Part shown: positions 8,224 to 15,723 of the stretch, piece after piece
Layout: every line of letters begins with the position of its first letter
How positions within the stretch are numbered: position 1 is the stretch's first letter
From: Acetobacteraceae bacterium
GTDB taxonomy: Bacteria; Pseudomonadota; Alphaproteobacteria; Acetobacterales; Acetobacteraceae
Length of the DNA stretch: 34,057 nt
Reading direction: 5' to 3'
Assembly (NCBI GenBank): GCA_019750465.1
Contig: JAIEOP010000337.1
Span: 1 to 34,057 of the forward strand
Notes under the pieces: model-generated
What the model was told of the DNA's origin: nothing
Database searches by the model: none
What the model saw: only the letters and a program-made list of their open reading frames with translations
Translations under genes and position numbers: made by a program

Positions 8224-9003
8224 ATGCAGATCGCCGAGCGGAACGCCGTCGCGCCGACGCGCCGGGCCATCGCGCCGAACGGCGTGCCGGCGCACCTGAC
8301 CACCTATTTCGGCACCAACTTCGCCATGCGCGGCCCCGACACGCCGCCGCCGCCAGGCCCGGAAGCGGTCTATCCGATGGGCTTCCTGGTCGAGCAGGGT
8401 CCCGACACGCTGGTGGAGGCGCATTTCCACGCCGCCAACCAGTTCCAGGTCGTGGTCGGCGGCGAGGGCACGCTCGGCCGGCACCATGTGGCGCCGATCG
8501 CGATCCACTACACCAATGCCTTCTCAAGTTACGGTCCGCTGCGTGCCGGGCCTCGCGGGCTGCACTACTTCACCCTCCGCAACGGCTACGACCCCGGCGC
8601 GCGCTACGTGCGCGGGTCGGCGCACGAGATGCGCGGCCGCCCGCGCAGGTTCCGCGAGGCCAAGGCCGATGCCGGACCACCGCCGGACGCGGGCACGCTC
8701 GCCGCCCTCCGCGGCATCGAGAGCCTGGTGCTACTGCCCATGGCGTCCGATGGCCTGGCCGCCTGGCGCCATCGCCTGCCACCCGGCGCAGCATTGCGCG
8801 GCCCCGCACCGAGCAGGGGCGAGGGCCAGTACTGGGTGGTCACCGCAGGCGGCCTGGCCTTCGGCGAGGGCGCATCGCTGCCGCCGCTCTCCTGTGCCTT
8901 CATCCTCCCGGATGAGGCGCCCGCGCGGGCGCTCGCCGGTCCGGGGGGCGCCGAAGTGCTGGTGCTGCAATACCCCCGCGGCCGGGCGCACCTGCCGGCC
9001 TGA
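8224..9003 (+). CDS. Cupin-like protein of unknown function
   Basis: 259 residues. The ATG at 8224 is chosen because GGGAGGA lies 7-8 nt before it; an in-frame ATG about 24 bp earlier has no such site. The central segment (VEAHFHAANQFQVVVGGEGTLGRHH, then IHYTNAFSSYGPL) has the spacing of a cupin metal motif, H-x-H then a Gly-rich turn. A second beta-rich half (YWVVTAGGLAFGEGASLPPLSCAFILPDE, GGAEVLVLQYPRG) looks like another cupin barrel with fewer metal ligands. It may be a dioxygenase, isomerase or sugar-binding protein; I do not recognise a specific family. The 177-bp gap before it holds only the hairpin at 8049. Confidence 0.65.
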   Translation: MQIAERNAVAPTRRAIAPNGVPAHLTTYFGTNFAMRGPDTPPPPGPEAVYPMGFLVEQGPDTLVEAHFHAANQFQVVVGGEGTLGRHHVAPIAIHYTNAFSSYGPLRAGPRGLHYFTLRNGYDPGARYVRGSAHEMRGRPRRFREAKADAGPPPDAGTLAALRGIESLVLLPMASDGLAAWRHRLPPGAALRGPAPSRGEGQYWVVTAGGLAFGEGASLPPLSCAFILPDEAPARALAGPGGAEVLVLQYPRGRAHLPA

Positions 9004-9020
9004 CGACCGGCCCGTGCCAC

Positions 9021-9161
9021 CGCGCCAAGCGGGCTTTCGTGGCCTGGCCCACACGTCGTGCGGTCCAAGCTCCTGACATGCAAGCCTGCCTGGGCTCCTG
9101 TTCGGGCGCAAACCTCCGGAGGTTTGCTGAGGCTCCGCCGACGACCGCCCCGCTTGGCGCG
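9021..9161. repeat. 13-bp inverted repeat pair flanking ~115 bp
   Basis: CGCGCCAAGCGGG (9021-9033) has its exact reverse complement CCCGCTTGGCGCG at 9149-9161. The perfect 20-bp palindrome lies between them, off-centre. The arms begin 18 bp after the stop of the cupin-like gene. They could be ends of a tiny non-coding element or a long-stem RNA; no target-site duplication was recognised. Confidence 0.55.
9108..9127. repeat. Perfect 20-bp palindrome
   Basis: GCAAACCTCCGGAGGTTTGC reads identically on both strands without a spacer, so it is more like a dimeric-regulator operator than a terminator hairpin. It is less GC-rich than its surroundings and lies about 410 bp upstream of the RND pump gene. 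Confidence 0.6.
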
Positions 9162-9532
9162 GCGCGCCGCCGGCCGAGCGGGCCAACCCGACACGCTTCG
9201 CATTCCACCGGCGCAACGCTGCACGGCGCCCTTCGGGCCAACCGATCCGGTTTCCTTTTGGCTCCCGAGGTCGTGACCCATGGCCGGCGCTTCCTCCGAT
9301 GCAGCGCCGGGCCGGGTCTGGCACATCGTGGGCGCGGAGGCGCTCCTCCCGCTCGGTGCACCGCGGGACTCAACCGTGGCTCCCGCGCTCCGCCGGCAAA
9401 CTGCGTGCAAGGAGCGCGTCAGCAGGCTCGCCGCCCTCCCGTCCCGCCGGGGCCGTACCGCCGTTACGAACCCTCCCTGTCGTCCAGTAGCGCTGCGCCC
9501 GCCCGTCCCCAACCGCATAGGTGCCCATCCCG

Positions 9533-12500
9533 ATGCTCGCCAGATTTGTCGAGGCGGCGCTCCACCGCCGCATCCTCGTTCTCCTCGGCGCGCTCGCGCT
9601 GGCGGTATGGGGCGCCACCGCCTACCTGCGCCTGCCGATCGACGCATTCCCCGACGTGGCCCCGACCCAGGTGCTCGTCTCCATGCGCGCCGCCGGCCTC
9701 ACGCCCGAGGAGCTGGAGGCGCGGGTGACGGTCCCTGTCGAGCGTGCCATGAAGGGCATCCCGGGCCTCGTGCAGATGCGCTCCACCACGCGCTACGCCA
9801 CCAGCCTCATGGTCTTCGAGTTCGCCGAGGGCACCGACATCTACTGGGCCCGCGCGCAGGTCGGCGAGCGCCTCGGGCCGGTGATGGACGACATGCCGGA
9901 TGGCGTGGTCGGGGGCCTTGCGCCGATCGTGACGCCGCTCGGCGAGATGCTGATGTTCACCATCGAGGGCGGCGGCCTCGATCCGCAGGGCAAGCGGCAC
10001 CTGCTGGACTGGACGATCCGGCCGGCCCTGCGCGGCCTGCCCGGCGTGGCCGACGTGAACACCATGGGCGGCTACGTCAGGACCTACGAGGTGGTGCCGA
10101 ACCCGTCTGCCCTGGCGGCGCGCGGCATCAGCGTCTCGGCGCTGCTCGCGGCCATCGAGGAGAACAACGCCAATGACGGCGCCGGCCGCGTGCAGGACGG
10201 CGAGGAAGCCCTGCTGGTCCGCGCCGAGGCGCGCGTCCGCACGCTGGAGGACATCCGCCAGATCGTGCTCGCCTCGCGCAGCGGCGGCGGCATCGTGCGC
10301 CTGCTCGACGTGGCGGAGGTGCGCTACGGCACCCTCGCGCGCAACGGCATCGTCGTCGCCAACGGCGAGGGCGAGGCGGTCTGGGGCACCGTGCTCGGCC
10401 TGCGCGGCGCCAATGCCCGCACCGTCGTGGACGGGGTGAAGGCGCGCCTGGAGGAGCTGCGGCCGCTGCTGCCGGAGGGCGCGGAGGTGGTGATCTTCTA
10501 CGACCGCAGCGCCCTCATCGAGGCGGCGGTCTGGACCGTGCAGAAGGTGCTGCTGGAAGCGGTGGCGCTGGTGGTGGTCCTGCTGGTGCTGTTCCTCGGC
10601 AACCTGCGGGCGGCGCTCGTCGTCTCGCTGGCGCTGCCGCTGGCGGTGCTGACCACCTTCGGCATCATGCGCCTGTACGGATTGTCGGCGAACATCATGT
10701 CGCTCGGCGGCCTGGCGATCGCCATCGGGCTGCTGGTGGACTGCGCCGTCGTGGTGGTGGAGAACACCGCGCACCGCATCGCCGCCCATCCCGGCCCGCC
10801 GGACCTGCGGGCCCGGCTGCGCCTCGCCGGGGAAGCGACGCGCGAGGTGATGGTGCCGCTGGTCGCGGGCGTCGTCATCATCGTCACGGTGTTCCTGCCG
10901 CTGCTCTCGCTGGAGGGGCTGGAGGGGCGGCTGTTCGGCCCCGTGGCTCTGACCATCGCCTTCGCCCTGCTGGCGGCGCTGGCGCTGTCCCTGCTGGTGG
11001 TGCCGGCGCTCTGCGCCCTGGTGCTGCGCCGCGGCAAGGACGCGCTCGATGCGCATGGCCACCCGCGCGAGCCCTGGCTCGTGCGGCGCCTGCATGGCGT
11101 CTACGACCCCCTGCTGCTGGCGGCACTGGCGCGGCCGTGGGTGGTGGTGGGGCTGGCGCTGGTCAGCCTGGCCGCGGCGGGTGCCGCCTATACGCGCATC
11201 GGCTCCATCTTCGTGCCGGCGATGGACGAGGGGTCGCCGGTTCTGACGATCCGCAAGTACCCGACGGTCGGCGTCGACGAGACGGCGGAGATCGACCTGC
11301 GCCTGCAGCGCGAGATCATGGCCAGGGTGCCGGAGGTCGTGGCGATCTACGCCCGCAGCGGCGCCGACGAGCTCGGCATCGACCCGGTCGGCCTGAACGA
11401 CACCGACATGTTCCTCAGCCTGGCGCCGCGCGAGCGATGGCGCAGCCCGGACATGCCCTGGCTGCTGGGCGAGATCCGCCAGGTGGTGGAGGGCTTCCCC
11501 GGGATCTCGTACGCGCTCAGCCAGCCCATCGAGCTGCGCGTGCAGGAGATGATCATCGGCGCGCGCGGCGACGTGGTGGTGAAGGTCTTCGGCCCGCGCC
11601 TCGGCGAGCTGAACCGGATCGCGCGCGGGGTGGAGGCGGTGATCAGGGCCGTGCCCGGCTCGGCCGATGTCTATGCGCTGCGCAACGAGGGCATGAAGTA
11701 CCTGACCGTCCGCGTCGACCGCCGGGCGACCGGCCGCTTCGGCCTCAACGCGGCCGAGGTGCAGCGCGCCCTGCGCGTCTGGGTGGACGGGGTCACGGTC
11801 GGCGTCGTGCTGGAGGGCGAGGTGCGGACGCCGCTGGTGGTGCGCGGCGAGGCCGAGTTCCGCCGCTCCGCGGTGGACCTCGCCCGGGTCCAGCTCGTGC
11901 TTCCCGGCGGCGGCACGGTGGAGCTGTCGCAGGTCGCGGAGATCGTGGAGGAGGACGGGCCGATCCAGGTCGTGCGCGAGCAGGCGCAGCGCTTCGCCAC
12001 CGTGCTGGCCAACGTGCGCGGCCGCGACCTGGTGGGCTTCGTGGACGAGGCGCGCCGGGCGGTGGAGGGCCAGGTGGAGCTGCCACGCGGCTACCGCCTG
12101 GAATGGGGCGGGCAGTTCGAGAACCAGCAGCGCTCCTCCGCGCGCCTTGCGGTGGTGGTGCCGATCGCGCTCGGCCTGATCTTCCTGCTGCTCTACCTCA
12201 CCTTCGGCTCGGCGCGGCAGGCGGTGCTGGTGTTCTGCAACGTGCCCTTCGCCGCGATCGGCGGCGTCATCGGCCTCTGGATCTCGGGCGAGTTCCTGTC
12301 CGTCCCCGCCTCGGTCGGCTTCATCGCGCTGATCGGCATCGCGGTGCTGAACGGCGTCGTGCTGATCAGCTACATCAACCGCCTGATCGTGGAGCAGGAC
12401 ATGACGCCGCGCGAGGCGGTGATCGAGGGCGCGAAACGGCGGATGACGCCGGTGACGCTGACCGCGACCATCGCCGCATTCGGCCTGGTGCCCTTCCTGT

Positions 12501-12688
12501 TCGCCGACGGACCCGGCGCCGAGATCCAGCGGCCGCTGGCGGTTGTCGTCATCGGCGGCCTGGTGACGGCGACGGTGCTGACCCTGGTGCTGCTGCCGAT
12601 CCTGTACGAGCGCTTCGCCTTCTCGCGTCCGATGCCGCGCGAGGCTGCGGCGGAGGTGGGCGAACCGGCCCCGAAGCCTGCGGAATAG
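9533..12688 (+). CDS. RND-superfamily efflux pump, heavy-metal (CzcA/CusA) type
   Basis: 1051 residues from ATG 9533; a GTG at 9521 would add four, and neither has a strong ribosome-binding site. Inner-membrane proton antiporter: TM1 near the N-terminus (RRILVLLGALALAVWG), large periplasmic loops, TM2-6 around residues 340-510, and a repeated half ending in TM8-12. TM4 has GLAIAIGLLVDCAVVVVEN, keeping the proton-relay Asp (about 403) and Glu (about 410). It lacks the first Asp of the CzcA DFG triad, so that region is CusA-like, whereas the periplasmic segment EMIIGARGDVVVKVFG is CzcA-like. Metal specificity is undecided. No membrane-fusion protein, outer-membrane channel or metal regulator gene is adjacent, so it is an orphan pump in this window. 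Confidence 0.92.
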   Translation: MLARFVEAALHRRILVLLGALALAVWGATAYLRLPIDAFPDVAPTQVLVSMRAAGLTPEELEARVTVPVERAMKGIPGLVQMRSTTRYATSLMVFEFAEGTDIYWARAQVGERLGPVMDDMPDGVVGGLAPIVTPLGEMLMFTIEGGGLDPQGKRHLLDWTIRPALRGLPGVADVNTMGGYVRTYEVVPNPSALAARGISVSALLAAIEENNANDGAGRVQDGEEALLVRAEARVRTLEDIRQIVLASRSGGGIVRLLDVAEVRYGTLARNGIVVANGEGEAVWGTVLGLRGANARTVVDGVKARLEELRPLLPEGAEVVIFYDRSALIEAAVWTVQKVLLEAVALVVVLLVLFLGNLRAALVVSLALPLAVLTTFGIMRLYGLSANIMSLGGLAIAIGLLVDCAVVVVENTAHRIAAHPGPPDLRARLRLAGEATREVMVPLVAGVVIIVTVFLPLLSLEGLEGRLFGPVALTIAFALLAALALSLLVVPALCALVLRRGKDALDAHGHPREPWLVRRLHGVYDPLLLAALARPWVVVGLALVSLAAAGAAYTRIGSIFVPAMDEGSPVLTIRKYPTVGVDETAEIDLRLQREIMARVPEVVAIYARSGADELGIDPVGLNDTDMFLSLAPRERWRSPDMPWLLGEIRQVVEGFPGISYALSQPIELRVQEMIIGARGDVVVKVFGPRLGELNRIARGVEAVIRAVPGSADVYALRNEGMKYLTVRVDRRATGRFGLNAAEVQRALRVWVDGVTVGVVLEGEVRTPLVVRGEAEFRRSAVDLARVQLVLPGGGTVELSQVAEIVEEDGPIQVVREQAQRFATVLANVRGRDLVGFVDEARRAVEGQVELPRGYRLEWGGQFENQQRSSARLAVVVPIALGLIFLLLYLTFGSARQAVLVFCNVPFAAIGGVIGLWISGEFLSVPASVGFIALIGIAVLNGVVLISYINRLIVEQDMTPREAVIEGAKRRMTPVTLTATIAAFGLVPFLFADGPGAEIQRPLAVVVIGGLVTATVLTLVLLPILYERFAFSRPMPREAAAEVGEPAPKPAE

Positions 12689-12710
12689 CGCCGCGCAACG
12701 GGCTGGCGGA

Positions 12711-13823
12711 CTACCCGGCCGCCGCCGCAGGCGCCCCTGACGGCACGCGCGGAACCACCTCCTCCGCGAAGCGGCGGATGGTATCGTGCCGGACCTGGCG
12801 CGGCACGCCGTAGGTGGCGTTGGAGACGAGGAAGTAGTCGAACCCGACCGCGCGCAGCTCGCCCAGCCGCCGCGCCACCGTCTCCGGCGAGCCCACCAGG
12901 TTCTGCGCGAGGTAGGGGCCGAGGTTGGCAGGGTCGGTCAGCTTGCGCAGGTTGCCGAACATCCTGTTGAACTGCTGGTAGCCCGCGATGTTGCCCCAGG
13001 GCGCGTTGTCGGACTGGTAGTGGCGCACCTGCAGCTCGAAGAATTTCGGCAGGTAGCGCAATGCCTGCTCGCGCGCCTCCTCGTCGGTGCGCGCGACGAA
13101 GCACTTGATCGAGATGGGGAAGGCAGGCGCCCCGCCATCGCCGCCGCGCTCGCGCGCCGTGGCCGCCCAGGTCTCCAGGATCCGGCGCAGCAGGTGATCG
13201 GGGAAGCTCGAAAGGCACAAGGGCGGCAGGCCCAGCTCGCCCATGATCGCGGCGCTCTCGATGCTGCCGATGGCGCCGTAGAAATTCGGGCGGCGGTCGA
13301 AGGCGGGGCGCAGCGTGGTGGGCGTGGCGAAGTGGGTGGTATGGCCCTCGAAGGTGAAGGCGCCGCCCTGCACGGCGCGCTGCGTGAACTCCCAGCATTC
13401 GCGGAAGCGGTCGCGCGCGGTCTCCATGGCGATGCCGAAGGCGTCGTATTCGGATTTCGCGGTGCCGCGGCCCATGCCGATGTGCAGTTCGCCGTCGGAG
13501 AGCGTCTGCAGCATCGCCAGGTCCTCGGCGAAGCGCACCGGGTCGTACCAGGGCAGCACCATCACCGCGGTGCCGAGGCCGAGGCCCGGGCAGGCGGCGG
13601 CGATGTGCGACAGGAACAGCAGCGGGTTCGGCTGCGGGTAGTAGTCGGAGAAGTGGTGCTCCACCATCCAGGCCGCGTCGTAGCGCAGCCGGTGCACGAG
13701 TTGCGCGTCCGCGATCGCCTCGCGGTAGAGTTGCCGGTCGCTCTGCGACTCCTCGCCGACGGCGCCGATCTGCCAGGCGAAGCGCGGCGCACGGCCGCCA
13801 TCGAGCATGGCGCTGCTGGACAT
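12711..13823 (-). CDS. LLM-class flavin-dependent oxidoreductase
   Basis: 370 residues, a bacterial luciferase-like TIM barrel that uses FMN or F420. Family segments are YDAAWMVEHHFSDYYPQPNPL near the N-terminus, GLGTAVMVLPWYDPVRFAEDLAMLQTLSDGELHIGMGRG in the middle (rough positions 80-125), and SPETVARRLGELRAVGFDYFLV near the C-terminus. It probably acts as a monooxygenase on a small organic substrate. ATG at 13823 follows GGAGGA by about 9 nt. It is the last minus-strand gene after the ligase/thiolase/CMD set but is separated from them by double-hairpin repeat copy A, so it may be a separate or modulated transcription unit. It converges with the RND gene with 22 bp between stops. Confidence 0.9.
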   Translation of the reverse strand: MSSSAMLDGGRAPRFAWQIGAVGEESQSDRQLYREAIADAQLVHRLRYDAAWMVEHHFSDYYPQPNPLLFLSHIAAACPGLGLGTAVMVLPWYDPVRFAEDLAMLQTLSDGELHIGMGRGTAKSEYDAFGIAMETARDRFRECWEFTQRAVQGGAFTFEGHTTHFATPTTLRPAFDRRPNFYGAIGSIESAAIMGELGLPPLCLSSFPDHLLRRILETWAATARERGGDGGAPAFPISIKCFVARTDEEAREQALRYLPKFFELQVRHYQSDNAPWGNIAGYQQFNRMFGNLRKLTDPANLGPYLAQNLVGSPETVARRLGELRAVGFDYFLVSNATYGVPRQVRHDTIRRFAEEVVPRVPSGAPAAAAG

Positions 13824-13890
13824 GGCCCTGGGTCCTCCGTCTCCTGCGGACGGTAGGAAGGGCGGGCCAGCCGGTCAACGCAGGTGCCCC

Positions 13891-13999
13891 CCTTCCCCCG
13901 CTGGCGGGGGAAGGGTCGGGGATGGGGGCGGCTGGACCCGCGGAGCCTCCAGCGTCACGCCACCCCCGCCCCGGCCCTCCCCCGCGGAGCGGGGGAGGG
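13891..13999. repeat. Double-hairpin intergenic repeat, copy A
   Basis: Two GC-rich hairpins about 60 bp apart. The first (13891-13914) has arms CCTTCCCCCG/CGGGGGAAGG. The second (13975-13999) has arms CCCTCCCCCGC/GCGGGGGAGGG. The inner flanks (TCGGGGATGGGGGCGG and CCACCCCCGCCCCGG) are also roughly complementary, so the whole unit is one long imperfect palindrome. It lies between the small CMD gene and the LLM oxidoreductase gene, both on minus. Confidence 0.9.
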
Positions 14000-14009
14000 A
14001 AAGTCCCGC

Positions 14010-14417
14010 CTACCCCAGCCCGCCATCCGGCTCCGCGCGCATCTCGGCGAAGGTCTTCTTCGCCACGATCAGCGCCTCGCGCACCGCGGGCAGGCCGACA
14101 TAGCCGCTCATGTGCATCAGCGCCTCGGCCAGCTCGTCCTCGGTCCAGCCCAGGCGGCGGGCCATGCGCAGGTGGATCGCCAGCTCCGGCAGCGCATGGG
14201 TCGCGGTGTCGGAGACCACGCAGACCAGCGCCCGCGTCTTCCGATCGAGGCCGGCGCGCGTCCACAACCCGGCGAAGACCGCCTCGCGCGCGTAGTCGCC
14301 GAACCGCTCCATGATCGGATCGTCGTAGACGCCGGTGTTCATGCGCTCCGTCGCCGCCTTGCCGATCAGCTCGGTGCGGACCGCATCGCCCCGGTGCCAG
14401 GCTTCGCTCTTGGCCAT
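14010..14417 (-). CDS. Carboxymuconolactone decarboxylase-family protein
   Basis: 135 residues from ATG 14417, which has AGGAGG about 8 nt upstream and sits 16 bp after the thiolase stop. Single all-helical CMD domain: MNTGVYDDPIMERFGDYAREAVFAGLWTR, LDRKTRALVCVVSDTATHALPELAIHLRMA, ELAEALMHMSGYVGLPAVREAL. The conserved His in ELAIHLRMA and the GYVGLPA stretch are as in PcaC-type proteins; the AhpD redox Cys pair is absent. 4-carboxymuconolactone decarboxylase acts in the beta-ketoadipate pathway, but no other pca gene is here and many paralogues have other or unknown roles. Its context with a ligase and thiolase supports aromatic-acid breakdown (inference). Confidence 0.85.
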   Translation of the reverse strand: MAKSEAWHRGDAVRTELIGKAATERMNTGVYDDPIMERFGDYAREAVFAGLWTRAGLDRKTRALVCVVSDTATHALPELAIHLRMARRLGWTEDELAEALMHMSGYVGLPAVREALIVAKKTFAEMRAEPDGGLG

Positions 14418-14433
14418 GTCCCGCCCTCCTTGC

Positions 14434-15723
14434 TCAATCGACTTCGAGCAGCAGCGCCATGCCCTGCCCGCCACCGGCGCAGGCGCCCGCGATCGCCCGC
14501 CGCTTGCCGCGCCGGCGCAGCTCCATCAGCACGGAGAGCACGCAGCGCACCCCCGTCGCCGCCAGGGGATGGCCGAAGGCGATGGCGCCGCCGTTCACGT
14601 TGAAGCGCTCCCGCGGCACGCCGAGCGCGCGCCGCACGCTTTCGGCCTGTGCGCCGAAAGCCTCGTTGATCTCGAACAGGTCGATGTCCTCGACCGTGAG
14701 GCCGAGCTTGCGCAGCAGCGCGATGGTGGCCGGCACCGGCCCGATGCCCATCACCTCCGCCGGCACGCCGGCGACCGCGGCCGCGGTGATGCGCCCGAGC
14801 GGCGCGGCGCCGCCCGCCGCGCCGGAGGTGGCGACCCGGCCCGTGGTCAGCACCACCGCCGCCGCGCCATCGACGATGGCGCTGCTGTTGCCCCCGGTCT
14901 GCACGCCGCCGAAGACCGGCGCGAGCTTGGCCAGCACCTCGATCGGCGTCGGGCGGATGTGGCTGTCGGTGGCGACCTCGCCCTTGGCGCTGCGCGGCAG
15001 GCGCAGCTTGCGGGCCTTCAGCCCCGGTCCCTCGAAGACGGTGTCGGTGACCGGGGCGATCTCCTCGGCGAAGCGGCCGGCCGCCTGGGCTGCGAGTGCG
15101 CGAGAAAAGCTTTCGGCGGCATAGGCGTCGGTCTCCTCGCGCGTCACCCCGTGCAGCCGCGCCAGGTTCTCCGCCGTGCCGCCCATGGCCGTGCCGCAGC
15201 CGGTATCCATCAGCGCTTCCCAGAGCTGGTCCTTGAATTCGACCTGGCCCAGCGCGAAGCCGCCGCGATGCGTGTAGGCGGCGATCGGCGCGCGGCTCAT
15301 GCTCTCGGTGCCGACGCAGAGCGCCGCCTCCACCTGGCCGGCGCTGGTCAGCCGCGCCCCCTGCGCGATCGCCTCGAAGCCGGTGGTGCAGAGGCGCTGC
15401 ACGCCGTGCGCGGGCCGGTCGTCCCGCATCCCGGCATAGAGGCCGATATGGCGCGCGTAGAACAGCGTGTCATAGCTCGCCTGGATGCAGTTGCCGGCGA
15501 TGGTGGTGCCGAGCCGCGCCGGATCGATGCCGCTGCGCGCGATCGCCGCGCGCGCCGCATGGATGCCGAGATCGGTCGGCGAGATGGGGGCCAGCGCGCC
15601 GTTCAGGTCGGTGAAGGGCGTGCGCGCGCCGGCCAGCAGGGTGGCATCCGCGAAGGTCTCGACGATCGCGCCCTCGGCGTAGCGGGTCCAGTCGGGGGCG
15701 GTCCCCTGGTTCACGTCGGGCAT
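14434..15723 (-). CDS. Thiolase (acetyl-CoA C-acyltransferase)
   Basis: 429 residues with the full thiolase set: nucleophile Cys112 (QRLCTTGF), the QTGGNSSAIVDGAAAVV segment, the NEAFGAQ loop, His385 (NGGAIAFGHPLAATG) and the second Cys at 415 (GACAGGGQGM). Such enzymes cleave 3-ketoacyl-CoA with CoA, or condense acetyl-CoA. The ATG at 15723 overlaps the 3' end of the upstream ligase gene by 13 bp, so translation is probably coupled. Beside a feruloyl-CoA synthetase-like ligase, thiolytic removal of acetyl-CoA from an aromatic propenoyl side chain is likely. However, no enoyl-CoA hydratase or 3-hydroxyacyl-CoA dehydrogenase is in this operon. Confidence 0.93.
   Translation of the reverse strand: MPDVNQGTAPDWTRYAEGAIVETFADATLLAGARTPFTDLNGALAPISPTDLGIHAARAAIARSGIDPARLGTTIAGNCIQASYDTLFYARHIGLYAGMRDDRPAHGVQRLCTTGFEAIAQGARLTSAGQVEAALCVGTESMSRAPIAAYTHRGGFALGQVEFKDQLWEALMDTGCGTAMGGTAENLARLHGVTREETDAYAAESFSRALAAQAAGRFAEEIAPVTDTVFEGPGLKARKLRLPRSAKGEVATDSHIRPTPIEVLAKLAPVFGGVQTGGNSSAIVDGAAAVVLTTGRVATSGAAGGAAPLGRITAAAVAGVPAEVMGIGPVPATIALLRKLGLTVEDIDLFEINEAFGAQAESVRRALGVPRERFNVNGGAIAFGHPLAATGVRCVLSVLMELRRRGKRRAIAGACAGGGQGMALLLEVD

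Larger units (their letters stand above)
9004..9532. other. Gene-poor intergenic stretch with inverted repeats
   Basis: No reading frame here looks like a real protein: the overlapping frames lack recognisable domains and none has a convincing ribosome-binding site. The first 160 bp carry a 13-bp inverted repeat and a perfect 20-bp palindrome. Two similar short segments occur at about 9179 (GCGGGCCAACCCGA) and 9234 (TCGGGCCAACCGAT). The rest is uncharacterised and presumably contains the promoter of the RND pump gene. It may be the eroded remains of a mobile or small coding element. Confidence 0.5.

Noticed and set aside
8604-9728. Several open frames over 9004-9532 (for example minus 8900-9373 and plus 9039-9728)
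   Set aside because: They run into flanking real genes in the wrong frame, lack recognisable domains and ribosome-binding sites, and have shuffled Arg/Pro/Ala composition typical of shadow frames.
13891-13999. Double hairpins considered as ordinary rho-independent terminators or a CRISPR array
   Set aside because: They have no T-tract, occur inside operons, and share one two-hairpin design in all three places. There are no regularly spaced repeats with unique spacers, so they are not CRISPR.
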